DNA of 64,000 nt from Pocillopora verrucosa (taxonomy: Eukaryota; Cnidaria; Anthozoa; Scleractinia; Pocilloporidae). How positions within the stretch are numbered: position 1 is the first letter of the stretch; each line of letters opens with the position of its first letter. The stretch lies in the NCBI RefSeq assembly GCF_036669915.1, contig NC_089321.1, positions 10,619,414-10,683,413 on the forward strand. Reading direction: 5' to 3'. Below the pieces are notes generated by a model. That model made no database searches, was not told the origin of the DNA, and worked only from the letters and a program-made list of their open reading frames with translations. Of the stretch, positions 34,621-47,227 are shown piece by piece. A program made the translations under genes and the position numbers.

Positions 34621-35790
34621 CTCACCCTTTGCTTGCTTCTGCATGAGCATACAATCCAACGCACTGTTTATTATTATACTTCTTCTTAAATTCAGTAAAC
34701 GCGAAAGTACCGTTTAACTAACATAATACTTTAATAAACTTGTATCCTAGTATTGTAACAGAGACTGTAACTTCTAGGACGATTATATCTTACTTTCTAT
34801 TGGTGGCCAATATTGGTCAATATAAATAATGCCGATGAAGATTACGTAGTTTGTAAATGCTGGCTGGTTATACTGCTAGCTGAAGTTAAAAAGATGATTA
34901 GCAGCGCTTGGCTCAGTAAGTTTTAAGAATACCCGAATGCGAGTTTGAAAAGCAAGTTATTTACAATGTACATTTAACTCTCGTCTGGTCATAATCCCTC
35001 TCTTGATTATTATGCTTGTAACGGGTTTGATAAACAATAACACGCACCTTGCGATTATCTTACGCGCGTATCAATTTTTCAAAACCTTCTATATATTAAG
35101 TGTCCTTTGGCGACTATTGAAGAGTTTATGGACCCACTGTCCATCACCACCTGTACTTGCCCCATGCTTCCATTTTAAATTCAAAATGCCTTTTAATTTC
35201 ACCAAAGTGAAACCAACACAATCCGATATTTACTTGACATGAAGGCCTAATGTTAACTCCTACTAATAAAGGAGACTATGTTCACCGCGGCTATAATCTA
35301 AATTCGAAAAACGAAAAACCATTCGCTCTGACGAAGGGCTGACATTCAAAACGTCAGCTCTAAAACTCTGTACAGTGGCCAATTTACATCATCAACTTAG
35401 TTGATAACACTAAATTACCCTGTTATACTCTCTCACCGACGCAGCATCACACTTTCTTCAGAAACTTACCCCCTTTATAGTCTAAATCCCACCATCATCA
35501 CCACGTCTGTAAGAACAGTTTTCAACTGACTATCGAAAAACCAAAACCTCTAAATCCTAACAAGCAATCATAACGATGGTTAACATTATCAACAGCCGAT
35601 GAGAACACAAATTATACAAGCAAACTACCAATAGCGCGGGAAATCGCGGTGGACAAAGTCGCGATTTATTTTTGTTTTGCATCTAATTGGTTGAAGAATG
35701 TGCGCGTTTTCTACACCATTCACAGACCGAAATAAAGCAAACAAAGCAATCCTAGATTAATTTTGACATGCAGTTGAAAACTTCTCTATT
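34621..35790. other. Downstream region of SIDT locus F
   Basis: Shared SIDT 3' flank ('ctattggtggccaatattgg' near 34797) and another CCAAT module at 35540-35790 ('aaatcgcggtggacaaagtc'). No gene recognised. Confidence 0.45.
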
Positions 35791-38700
35791 ATGTGGAGTT
35801 TTACATTGCACTCCCTTGCATTACATATTCTGAAGCCTACGACTTTTACACGGGTTTAGAACTTAAAAACATGATAACAATTGTGGCCATTAGGACACCA
35901 AAGGAGGACAAAAAATGCCAAAGATCGTGCCAATCGAAAAATTCCAGAAAAGCACATTCTTCGTTTTGGTCACGGGAGTTTTCTGGCGTCGACGATTTGC
36001 TTGTGGTGGGCAGCCATTTGAAAACGCCAAAAGCTCCGACCAAAACGATGAAAGTGAGGGATGAAAAGCCTTTGATAAATTACCTTGGCCGTTGGGCAAT
36101 TGCGCCTGCATTCACAGCAACAGCACAGCTTTCTCCAGGGCCTAAGTTTAGCGAGGACAGCAATGATGCTACAAATAATGCAGGTATACAGAAACACCTG
36201 TGACAGATTGGTGAACAAAAAACACAAAAAGAGCCCCAAGGGTACTACCAGGCCACCCAAAATGAATAAAAACACATTACATGCATTTCGGCATACTCCT
36301 TGGTGGATATTTAACTTATAAAAAGCCCAATAAACCATCAAAAGCCACCAAATGATCAGGAATGCGAAGAAAAAGTTCTGTAATGGTTTGCTAAGCCCAG
36401 AATCAGAGTTAAAGAGCGTACCAAAGTAGTTAAAAATAAAGAGAGGCACAATAAAAAAAAGGAAGAAATTAGAGGCACCCACAGGGTACTTCACATTTTC
36501 GGAAGAAGGACAACGATTCTGCTCAAAGCCATTATACAAAAACAGCACAGATAAACCAGCCATGATAAACATAAAAGCCGAATCAAACTGAAATGTGAAG
36601 CTGCTAGGGCATAAGTGGTAAAGAGTGGAAAATAATCCCTGGAAAACCAAAGCCCAGGAAAACGCATACCCAATGGAATAACAGTACTTCTTTTTCAGTG
36701 CTGCGGCAATAATTTTTTTGCTTTCAGGCTCTGCGATGATTGTGTTTGGAATACCTCCTTCAAAAATATGAAAGTTAGTTTCAGGACATAACAGAACATG
36801 GTTTGGTAGCTCGGATCCCCATGCCACGGCGGCTCCAGTGCCTGTGCGGCTGGTCGTGTTGCTTTTGAACCGCACATTTAGTTTGGTTTCCAGTATCAGT
36901 ACCCACACAGCTAAGATTAGACCGTGGACTATATATGATAAGTTACTTATCATCAAGTTAAACGGAATATCATGATTTGTAACTCTATAACAAAAGTCGT
37001 TGTAGTAACAATTATCTCTGTTCCCTTCCTGAATCATCGTATACCAGTTTGCAAACACGAACTGAAAAGCACCTACCATAAGCACATTACCCACAATACC
37101 TGTGATGTAGGAATAGGTCTTTGGACCAAAGGAAAACCAGTGATATCTGATTACCTCCCACAGATCGCAACATGAAATTTTTAGGTTAGTTTGAATTCGA
37201 TTATTATTGGCTTGATCACCTGGTGGAAGGAACTGGAGTTGTATACCCATCGCACCATTCATGTTGGCCATTACAGTTGCGCCACCAAACCTTATCTCAG
37301 AGAGGGACTCTTTAAAAAGAAAATGTGCCACGATAGACACTACTATACCACCCAGAAGTGATGCGAGTAATAGGGCAGAAACAGGTATGGCATAGTTATA
37401 ATCAAACGACCTTGTCAGCTTTAAAGTAACATTTTTTGACTCACTAAATTTGACGTCACCTGACACGTTCTTCAAACCAATTCCAATGAACCATCTAGAG
37501 GCGGAATCAGTTAAAGAGGGAATGGAAGCTCTGGATAAAGTTATCCGTCCTTTTGTGGCAAAGGAAAGTCGAAGAGATTCCTTTTTGTAATCCACAACTT
37601 CTAAGTTTTCCTGGACATCTTCGCATATGTGTGATACCTTTAAGTAAGCAGCAAGGTTTGACTGTGACGTGGCAGTAATGTCCAGTTGTTTATCAGAGAT
37701 ACCTTGGGGTGGAATGAACTGGAACACGCTCACCTCATCTCCCTGGATATTGACTGTGTGTGGTTCATCAAGCGCAATTTCTGATGCACCTTCAGCTATT
37801 TTCACTGTGAAGGAAAGCCCACTGCCCTTTCCAACCACGGATAACAACTTCTTCCCTGTGGTTACATTATTAGTCACACCGGTGGGACAAATGTTCAGAA
37901 TGTTCCAAATTGTTGATGGTTCTGAAACGTTCAGGTGACCAAGTAAGGATGATCCATCGGCGTGGTACAGAAAAACATGCAAGAAACCTTAAGAGAGAAG
38001 ATTACAGTTTACAATTCCTATTTAAATGTGGGGATAGTGTGCTACTCTATTGGAATTGCTCGCGTGCTGGTCTCTGAATCAAGCTGGACTGCTGCTGGAG
38101 ACACAATTTGTGTTTCAAATTCAAGTGAGACATTCGCTCACGTAGCTCATCAAATTTCTATACATAATGGTGAATCTAGAAAGATCCTTGCCTTATATTT
38201 CCCACCAGTATCAAGTTGGGACATGACGAATTAATCTCCAGTGGTTGACTGCATTTTAAGACACTGCAGTTAAAAAGTTATACAAGGCTTAATTTGAGAG
38301 GGACCCGCTTCTCTACTGTTATTAGCAGAGCGCTATTCTGACCAAATGAGCCACAAATTTGAAAAAAAAATTAAGAGAAAGATCTATGTATCAGAATGAA
38401 AATCTACTTTTATTTCTCTCCGTCTATTTTTACGTTTTCAGATTACTGAGATGGCATCCTTTGGAAAATGATTCAAAATTAGAGGTTGTCGAGCAAAAGT
38501 CCCCACTTCGCAAAACGTCTTCAACTACGAAAGCACCATGAAGGATAAAATAAGCCTGATATAAGGAAAGATACTGTCTAACTTCTGGACTTCAGACGAT
38601 AGTGGAGGGATTATTGATCTTGCCAAATAGTTACTTATCTCCCTGCGTAGTCAGAAACAAATTGGTCCACCCCGCGGGTCGCATGACTAACGAGTCAGCA

Positions 38701-39050
38701 TAAGTTTTCATCGTAAATCTCGAAAGAGGGAACTCTGTTATCTGCATAACTGACTGTGCAAGCAGAATACGGCCGCAGGAATAGCTGCAAAGCGGACCTA
38801 AATTAATAAGGGTCACCAGTATTGGAAATTTCGAGAACAGCTTCGGATTACTGGAGCGGAATATTTTGGCAATGAAATCAACATACATGGTTTGATGCTA
38901 CTCTGGTTTAAAGATTTAATTAATGTAACCGAAGAAGGTACAATTCATAGACCCACTTTACGGCACTCCTGTCTAGTGCTTTCAACAGGGGTGATCTAAA
39001 CGCTGCAACAAGAGGTCCTTTTATACGATCACTAACTAGCTGCCTTTTTC

Positions 39051-39147
39051 TGACGAAGCATAAATAGGCGTCAGGAAGTAAGCTGCCCACGCTTCTTTAA
39101 ATCGGGATGATGGCGGCTTACTTCCTGACGCCTCTTTACTTCGTCTT
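39051..39147. repeat. Inverted repeat upstream of the exon-1 donor of locus F
   Basis: 'aggcgtcaggaagtaagc' and its exact reverse complement (about 39113-39131) form the stem, extended by gacgaag/cttcgtc. Lies in intron 1 of F. Confidence 0.6.
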
Positions 39148-39193
39148 GTGAAGTGTTTGTTAAACTATTCTATCAAACTGACTCTACTCTCAC

Positions 39194-39428
39194 CTCTTTG
39201 GTTGTCATTCTTTCGAGTACTCACTCGTAAAAAGCTACTAGGTTTGTCCAACTTCAACACGCAGGAACGTTGTAAATTATTATCGTCAGGTAGTCTGCCA
39301 CTGATCTCTGTCACTACATTCAGGGAATTTGAAACATTCATGCCGGACGAACAATTTGCCTGAAGTTTTCCCCAGGCAGGGAGGCACCAAGTGAGAGCAA
39401 ACAGGAATGCATTAACGATAAAGAACAT
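39194..39428 (-). CDS. SIDT-like: Exon 1 of SIDT locus F (signal peptide exon)
   Basis: ATG at 39428, signal peptide MFFIVNAFLFALTWCLPAWG, then KLQANCSSGMNVSNSLN and VLKLDKPSSFLRV. 235 nt, phase 1, donor G|gtgaga at 39194/39193. Clearly homologous to the other exon 1s but diverged. Confidence 0.8.
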
Positions 39429-41278
39429 CCTAAGAAGAAAATCTGGTGTTACTTTGAGTTAGCGAGACAGAGCCCTCTTCGGTTTGTTGTGTTACTAACA
39501 ACAGATCTGTGGTTGTATGCATACGATTCTCCATATGGTGGTTCTGAAGAAAAGAGTTTAGACATAATAAATCATAAATTACCGTGTGGCTGTGAATAAT
39601 TTTTTTATTGTCTGATATATATTCAGACTTGAGCTATTAATAGCTATAGCTACTGTACTGTAAAGGAAACATGAGAAGGAGGAAAACTAGCGATGCTAAG
39701 TCTTGGAAATATATGGATATAAAGCAAAGTGGGGAAAAATTTTACGCCGTATTTGAACCTTAACCAGCACGCCTTCATTCCTAGAGGAGTAAAATTCTTA
39801 GGATGTCTTCAAATATCTGTAGCACGCTGTAGCACGCTATGCATGCCTATGTTTATTTGGCGTGAATATCAAAACGAGGTTAGTCTCGTACCAGTCCCCA
39901 CAATTGAGACGAACATGTGCAAGTTGCTCTCAATCGTGTTGATCTGTCATTCTGCAAAACTTTCAGCGTTCTTATCCAATTTGTCACCAACATATCCTGT
40001 CCACTCATCTATGAATGGGTCAGATAGCATCGATGATCTCAAACTGATGCACTCGTGAGGGTGAATGCAGTAAAACTCGCCGCAAGATGGCTAGTAATAC
40101 AAGCTGGCGAATAGACGACATGGATGGCGGTTTGGACGGTGGACTCGCTTCAGAATTACTGAATCTGACTGGTCTTGGCAACGAGTATGTGGCGGATGGC
40201 GCATACAACATGAGGTGCGAATAACAAAAATTTCAAATAATAACTGAGAATGCTTTCTGTGTACCTTCTAATCAAATGGAACATAACTTGAAAAATGATC
40301 AACTCACTGACACGTAATGTTTAAATTTTTTGCCCTCAGAGCTCTCTATAAAAAGTGCCTTAATCTTTTTTCGATTAGGAATGTGAGCTTAGATTTTTCC
40401 ATCCGATTGTAAAACGTTCTGTGGCTAGATCGTGTCGAAAAAAAAGCGCGGATGGAATTTATTTTCATGTAACTTTGCATGTAACAGAATTACATGTTAC
40501 TCTTGTACATGTATCATGATAACAAAACGGGTGAGAGCCATGAGAAAATCTTAAATCTACAAAATAGCTTGAATTTGTGATAAAGTAAATCTTAGTTTTT
40601 TCCCAGTAGCAATTGATTTTTAAAAAAAATTACATTCCCAGCTTCATGAATGGCTTCAATTCCATTGCTGACCTTCAAAGAATGTAGGATACTCATAAAA
40701 TTTTACCCCTTTCATTGGCAAGATCTCATTGATAATTCTCCTTACTGTCTGTCATACAATGCTTATGATGGTAGGTTGGAGAATTTGGTTTTGGATCAAC
40801 TAATAATTGTTGACATCAAATAATTGATGTCATTTTTTCTTTGTTCAAAGTGATGTCCTCAACTTGCCAATTTTCAAGGATGAGCCACCAGGAAGTCACC
40901 TAAACATGGACACCATTGGCTCTGTTTCTTCCGCAGTGACAGAGTAAGTGAGTCATTAAGAAACTGTGATACTGTATTAGTGGGAGAGTATATCAACTGG
41001 GTTAATAACATCAAGTTGTCATCATCAATGTTGTTGTCATTATCAGTGTTGGGAAAATTGATAGACCTCATGTTATGTTTATGTTAGGTTAATTGATAGA
41101 CCTCATGTTACAGGTACTTATTGTATAAAATGAAAATTAAGCTTGTCTAAGTTTGTGAATTGTCCTCAAAGCTTTGAAAATGAGGTCACCATGGCAACTA
41201 AGCCACAGCTCACTTCCAGCCACCTGTCAGCATCAACAAACAGGGGTGTGGAAAGAATGCTTCTCCCTTTATTTCCTT

Positions 41279-41472
41279 AAACCAGCATCTATATTCTCCA
41301 TACTTTTCCCTTTACATTTCCTTTGGTGTCGACAAAGAGAATTTGTTTGACAATTACAAGCTCCTTAAATTGGTGATCATTTCCTCTTTTCTCATAACCT
41401 TTACATTTGATTCAAGGGTGAAATTGTAAAGAGAAAATAGAGAACAATCACTCTTAAGGGTGAAAGGGTTAA
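41279..41472. repeat. MITE-like repeat, family 1, copy 2
   Basis: In an intron of the CP2-like locus. Contains 'ttctccatacttttcccttt' and 'gacaaagagaatttg' and ends 'ggtgaaagggttaa'. Confidence 0.55.
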
Positions 41473-42298
41473 CCAAAATGGCAGAGAGGGAAACTTTGCA
41501 AGTAAGGAAAAGAACTCGTCAATCCTTCTGGTAACCCACTTAAAGCCTGGAATATCACTCTGGTGAAACTGCTGCGTGTTCTTGGTGTTAGCCGTGTCTT
41601 CTATTACTTTTAATTGAATTTTTCTATTTTTGCGTTGTCCTAGAGTAACCAATGGGGTGAATTCTTTAGACCCTGCCCTCCAAACAAAGCAGGAAACTCT
41701 TATGGCTTGTGGCATGTCACCTCCAACGCAGTCATCACCAATGTCATCTGCTGGAAGCTTAGATGTTAATAGGTAAGTACCAAGCAAGCAGAATAAGATT
41801 TTGGTCTCATCTTCATTTGTAACAGTGTTCTCCATTTCAGGCTGTATATGTAACTGGTTACATTTGCAGCCTGAAGTACCCTTTATAACTACCAAACTGA
41901 ACAACTTATAAAAATTCTTGGAAATTCAAACAGGTTAATAGGATTGCTCTACTGGTTTGAAAATTGACTACTGAAGGGTTCTGAAATGAAATAAACAGAT
42001 GTTATGTCAGGAGACTTTCAATTAAAAAAGATGTTTATTCCACAGGCAATTTCATTTTGCAGATTGATAGATTGTAGAAAGAAAAGTTGCTACTGATTTT
42101 TTCAAGCCTCTTTTCTGCAATTGCTTACATTTCAGCCCAGCCTGCCAATGAGAATTGTTTCTTGGCCTAATTTTAGTCCACGAGTCAAATAAAATTTATT
42201 TCATTAAAAAATTTTGATCAGATTTCTTTATGGAAAAGATGAATCCTTTAAAATTCAGGGCACTCCTAACATGTGGCATGGATTACTCATTTGGTAGT

Positions 42299-42513
42299 AA
42301 CACCTAACTAGTATCTTGGAGGCACATCAGCTTGTTTACTCTCCATACTGTTCTCTATACATTTCCTGATGTGCTGACAAGGAGAATTTGTCAACTAATC
42401 AAGAGCTTCTTCAGTTGGTGATCATTTTCTTCATTCTCATGACATTACTGTTTTATTCAGGGGTGATATTGTAAGGAGAATCTAGATGCTAGTCACTCTT
42501 AGAGGTTAAAGGC
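42299..42513. repeat. MITE-like repeat, family 1, copy 3
   Basis: Contains 'ctctccatactgttctctat' and 'gacaaggagaatttgtca' and ends 'cactcttagaggttaaagg'. Intronic in the CP2-like locus. Confidence 0.55.
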
Positions 42514-42871
42514 TAAAATCTGCCAAAGCCTTAATCTGCAGACTTTCTTTCTGCAATTTCTGCAATTACAGCTCATCTCATTTGCTGAAAAACTGAACAC
42601 TGATTTTTCAGGTCCTCATTAAACTTGAGGAATTAAGTTTATTTTTCTTAGTTACTTGGTAGATTTGATTTTCCTTATGGAAAGGAATGAAGTTAGTAAT
42701 GTTGCCTGTAGCTTGTGGTACTGTAAATACATTGTTCTGTCATTTAGGTTTTTGTTATTTTTACCTTTTGTCAACAGTCTGAGTTACAGGTTCAGGTACA
42801 TTTTGAAAGCTGCAACTTCTCCTACAAAGAGACTTGAAGAAGACTCCCTAACTTATCTTAATCAAGGTACT

Positions 42872-43076
42872 TAACCCTCTTAGCTCTTAACTCTAACATC
42901 AGTATGCATATTCTCCACACTGTTCTCTATTTATTTCTAAAGGAACCAACAAGGAGAATTTATTTAACGATCAAGAGCTCCTGTAGTTAATGACCATTTT
43001 CTTTATTCTTGTGACCCTAGCATAATTCAGAGGGAGAAATTAGGTTCTCATCACTCTGAAGGGTCCTAAGAGTTAA
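42872..43076. repeat. MITE-like repeat, family 1, copy 4
   Basis: Begins 'ttaaccctcttagctc' and ends 'gggtcctaagagttaa', giving clear inverted ends. Intronic in the CP2-like locus. Confidence 0.6.
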
Positions 43077-45227
43077 ACTACTGACCTATAGTTGACTGTA
43101 ATTTTGATTCTTCAGGTTTTATTCATAAAATGAAAATAATTACTGACAAAGACTTTTCCCATGAATGAAATTGTGTAGTGACATGTAGAAATCACTTTTC
43201 CAGTTCTCAATCAAAATGGACCCATAACTGAATTAGAAAGGTTGTCTAGGATGCTTAGATTTTTAATCCTGCTGGTTCTGTTTTCAGGGCAGGCATATTT
43301 GTTGGAAATGATGTGCTTACCATTAGAGCAGGGATCTCCCTAGTTTCAGCACAACAGGCAAGGGACCTTTTCAAACCAGTAAAGCACATTTGCAGCTTCA
43401 GGTGGCTGGTCATTCTCAACTTTGTCATTTCCTAAAACATTTCCTATAGTACATTGCGCCTGTCAAAAATTTTCCATAAAAAAATTCATAATGTGAACAA
43501 TACACCTTTAGGTTCAGAGGTTGAACAAAACAAAGTAAATTTTGTTTAAAAGCATTATATTTGACTATGCCCTTTCCAAACTGTTTATAATGAAAACTGG
43601 TCTGCCTTCGATTTCGAATGATATCTTTAGTGTCATTAACATGGCATATTGCTGGAAAATCAGGAGTGTCTGCTACGAATTGCATTGCTATGAAATCAAA
43701 TCACATCGAATAGCTGAATTCGTGTTCTAATTGTCTCAAATTCAGAACTTTTACACTGTCGAGAGATTTTATTTTCAAGGCTTCTTTCAAACCGTTGTCT
43801 GAAACACATTTCAAGTAGAATTTCACAATGAAGACTAGCTTTGTCCCCATGTGTTCGTTATACAGCCGGCAATTATAGAGCTGTCAAGGCAGTTATTTCT
43901 GGCTATTGGCTGCTTTTCTATCGCTAGTATGTAACCTTTGTTTTGTTTACCCCTAAAATTCTTGTAAAGCTTACCAGCCACTCTTCGTGACCTCTTGTTA
44001 CTGGACAGAAACGACAGCATTGTTTGCTGCCGTTTCGTTGTGGAAACTGAACAACTTACACGTGCAGAGAACTGACAAATGTCATGGGATTTAGCAGAAA
44101 GCCTGTGAAAAATCACTCTTGTTTCAAAATTTGAAAGGTAACAGTCAGTGTTAGCTAACTAAAGCACACGTAGATCTATAATAGTGCACACTGTTAGCTT
44201 GTTATTACACTTTCTTACCAGATTAGCTCACCATAAATGCATATTTTTAAAAGGTATGAACCCTGTTCTATTGTTCTTAAAACCAGTTGTTATGTGTGCA
44301 TGATTTGGGAGGCAGTGTTTTATTTTCTAATCACAGGATAGTTTTAACTTGTTTAGGAAGCAGTTGAGTAACTAGAGTAAGCATTTGAAAATGTAATCAC
44401 ATATGAGTGCAATTTTTTTTTTAATTTGACAGAGTGCAATAAAGCTGTGCTTCTAAGAGAGAAAACTTCAAGTCCAAGAATCTGAAAAATATGAAGAGTG
44501 GAAAAACAACCGACCAGCTGACAGAATGTTGGAAATAGGTTTTTATTTTTAACTTTTCTTTGCTAATTGATTAACGATCTCTGTTTTTCTTTTTTCATCT
44601 AGAATAAAATTAATTTAGTACAAGTTATACAGTCTTTCTTTTGTTGTTGTATTTTGACCATTTTAGATGTTCCCATGTCAAGTGGTGTTTCAAACATCAG
44701 AAGCAAAGGCAACTAGCTTAATTGTTATGAGTTTGAGTGGGATCCAAGCAAGGGAGCAGGAGTTTACGTCATTGTAAGCAGTTATTTGTAGCTTTTTTCA
44801 GACAATTTTTGTCTTTTACATGTTTTCACCCTTGTAATGGACTAAGTATAGCACCATTGCATCTTGCTCAAAAAAAAAAAACACTTTTACCCCACTTTTT
44901 GTTCAGATCAACTGTGTCAGCTCAGAGTTTACCAAGGGAAAGAGTGGTGAGTGTAGCTTTAGAAGAACCATGTTGATTTTTCCTTTTAGCAGTGAGAAAT
45001 TATTGTAGCTTTTAGATAGACTTTTCTTTGTTATTAACCTGGTTGAGTTTTTTTTAAAAGAAAAGCATTTCTTTTGCTTACTTTGCCTTTAACAAAAGTC
45101 ACTGTTTTTTTTTTACAGGTGGAGAGGCGGTGTCCCATTTAGATTACAAGTTGACTCATTCTCTCCCAATTCATTGATTGATGCTCTTCCCATCCACAGT
45201 GTAGGCTGTCAGGTCAAGGTGTTCAAA

Positions 45228-46700
45228 GTGAGTCTCAAGTACTTTGTCAGATTTCCATGAGTCTTCAATTACGTTTACTGCCATAATGAAAATCAAAACC
45301 TTCAGAAAGGTCCCAGGTTTCTGAACTGCAAGGCTGCCCAGTTTCTGTGTTGAATTCAAGAAAATCCATTGATGCACTGGTCATAACCTCTATTGCAGAG
45401 ATAAAATTTGTTTCCATTCGGTTTCCTCATTGTAAACTGTTTGTGATCCTTATGTTCAGTCCAAAGGTGCAGATAGAAACTTAAAGTTGAAATGCAGAAA
45501 CTGGAACTTAAAAATAAGGAAGATTTGATAAGATTGACAGTGATAATAATAATCAACTGATAGTAAATGCAGCTATGATTATGCTATGAATCTTGTTTTT
45601 ATGTGAGGTACAACAAGTGGCAAAAGTAGTGGGCACCCCCCTCCCCCTTACTAGGCAGTTGACAACCTTCTACTCAACATGATTAACAGAATCTTGTAAT
45701 TTTTCTCTGATTAAGTACTTGAAAGTTCTCCTTATCGGCCACAGGTTCCTTCATAGAGGACATTTAAACTGGGTGGCCTCAAACCAGACAATTCGCAATC
45801 GTAACAGCCAATCAGAACAAATGAAAATATGGCCATAGCCATCAAGAGCCCGCAGTAATGCCATGCAGACTGTTTGAAGCGCAGGGAAACGCAAGTGACC
45901 TGCAAGTTACGACTGCTTTTTTCAGTTTTGCACCAGATTGGTGGCTGAAAAGGTGAGGGAGTATTCTGAGCCAATCATAGAGCGAATAAAAACAGAGTTA
46001 AGGGCCAAGATCTCGGAGTGTCTTCGATACTTAAGTGGAAATAGCTCTGCCAAGCAAATACCAGATAAGTTGACTCACCCTCTCTTCCCTTCACCACGAA
46101 TAACCAATCCCACGCACTGTTTATTCCAGAATATTTTATTAAACTTTAGTTAAAGCGAAACTATCGTTAAACTGACATAATACTACAGTAAACTTGTATC
46201 CTAGTATTACATGTAGAACCTGGATCAGAACTTCCAGGACAGTTGTTTCATTTTCTATTGGTGGCCAATATTTCAGGAAAGGTTTGCTTTAGAAAACTAC
46301 CACACTTCTTGATTGGGTTTTTTTTTTCGTTTCTTAAATGGGGTTTTGTGCTGTCTTGATCAAGGATGTCGCTCTAAATAAATCGACTTGGTCGATCCAA
46401 AGTACGTGCGGAAATGGCAAATTCTAACATGTGAAAGATTGTCTCTAATTCTAAAACTTTTGGGATCAAAATCTAAAAAGTTTACAAATACCTTCTCGAA
46501 CGTTCCAGGAAAAAATCACGACAGTTACAAATGGCCATTACACCTCTGTATTAAAATCATTTCTTGATATAAGAATGCAAATACAGCATACTTCGTTTAC
46601 AAATTCCAACTGGTTAGCTAAGTTACTACATGGATCATGTAATCACATGATTAAGGACCCTAAACCCTAACCCTAAGCAATTTTAACATGCCCTTTAACT
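45228..46700. repeat. Downstream flank of SIDT locus H
   Basis: After the CP2 relic, a CCAAT module (45735-46090, preceded by one minisatellite half-unit 'atcggccacaggt') and the shared SIDT 3' flank (46260-46640). No gene. Confidence 0.5.
46654..46677. repeat. Short interstitial telomere-like repeat
   Basis: Three tandem CCCTAA-type units (accctaaaccctaaccctaa) inside the SIDT downstream flank. The paralogous flanks lack it. Confidence 0.6.
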
Positions 46701-47227
46701 TTATCATGCGTTTTCCCACTAGCCCTCTTATCATTACCAAGGTATGGAGCCACATGCTAAGACTGAGCCTACAAAAGGTACTGAAAGTGAACGCAGGGGA
46801 TTATAATAACTTTCTTGAAAGACCCGATGTTAAATCCCAGAAGTAAAGGAGTGTATACCATCCCCCACCCCCACCCCTACCCCTCTCTCTTTGACCCTCC
46901 AGAAATCTCCACATCTTTCAGAGAAGTTTTCAATTGCTTTTGAAAATCTAAAACCATGTAATCACAGCAGTTAATATGAACAAAGCTTGACATTATCAAT
47001 TCCCAATAGGAAATCAGAGTAAAACACGTAAAATGCTAAAAGCGCAGGAATTTGGGAGCGAACAAGTCACGATTAATTTTCGTTTTGCAATCACAGACCG
47101 AAGTAAAGCAAAGATGATGCAATCCCGGATCACTTTTGACACTCGATTGAAAAATCCTCTTATGCAGGATTTTCTCTTTTTTTTTCCCTTGTGCTTGTGG
47201 CCCATTATTCCCTCGCGTTTAAGTTTG
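46701..47227. repeat. Flank of SIDT locus H: C-rich tract and CCAAT module
   Basis: C-rich tract near 46858-46885 and a CCAAT-type module at 46955-47150 ('gcgaacaagtcacgattaat', 'cagaccgaagtaaagca'), as downstream of B, D and J. Confidence 0.5.

Larger units (their letters stand above)
35846..39428 (-). pseudogene. SIDT-like: SIDT locus F: divergent SIDT gene with C-terminal frameshift
   Basis: Exon 1 is 39194-39428 and exon 3 runs from 37987. Exon 3 is open to 35970 (exons 1+3 join in phase, 750 aa) with RSFDYNYA, CYYNDFCYR, SxxxH (FSTLYHLCPSS) and Asp (TFQFDSAF). Near 36058-36061 two bases are missing relative to the fragment at 53790. The frame then ends in an unrelated tail (AAHHKQIVDARKLP), while the conserved HDLWH end lies in another frame (35846-36043). 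F is the most divergent paralog: its linker carries an extra Met/Gly-rich insert (about 35 aa, GGATVMANMNGAMG) and its core a Cys-rich KLCCCCECRR loop. No convincing exon 2 was found; the cognate stretch near 38100-38200 has stops. Either a recent pseudogene, a product without the last metal-site histidines, or an assembly error. Confidence 0.8.
40087..45227 (+). pseudogene. CP2-family (TFCP2/UBP1-like) transcription factor, 5' exons intact, DNA-binding exons broken
   Basis: Exons in phase: 40087-40214 (ATG), 40851-40943, 41644-41772, 42778-42866. They give GAYNMSDVLNLPIFKDE, then FRYILKAATSP and LEEDSLTYLNQG, diagnostic of the CP2/LSF/grainyhead-like family, a sequence-specific nuclear DNA-binding factor. 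The next exon (43288) reads GQAYLLEMM and meets a TAG within 20 codons. Further exons are recognisable but damaged: 44433-44538 (TAA at 44454-44456, then NNRPADRMLEI), 44667-44773 (DVPMSSGV, TAG at 44714-44716, YEFEWDPSKG), 44907-44946 (NCVSSEFTKG) and 45119-45227 (one-base frameshift near 45130, then GVPFRLQVDSF ... CQVKVFK). Introns are retained, so it is not a retrocopy. No 3' exons were seen after 45227. A truncated N-terminal product cannot be excluded. Confidence 0.82.

Noticed and set aside
41401..41904. 167-codon minus-strand frame
   Set aside because: It overlaps the antisense of CP2-like exon 41644-41772 and a MITE; no domain is recognisable.
43835..44116. 93-codon minus frame with MLSFLSSNKRSRRVAGKLYK
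   Set aside because: It looks somewhat protein-like and could be an isolated exon, but no partner exon, splice logic or family was found.
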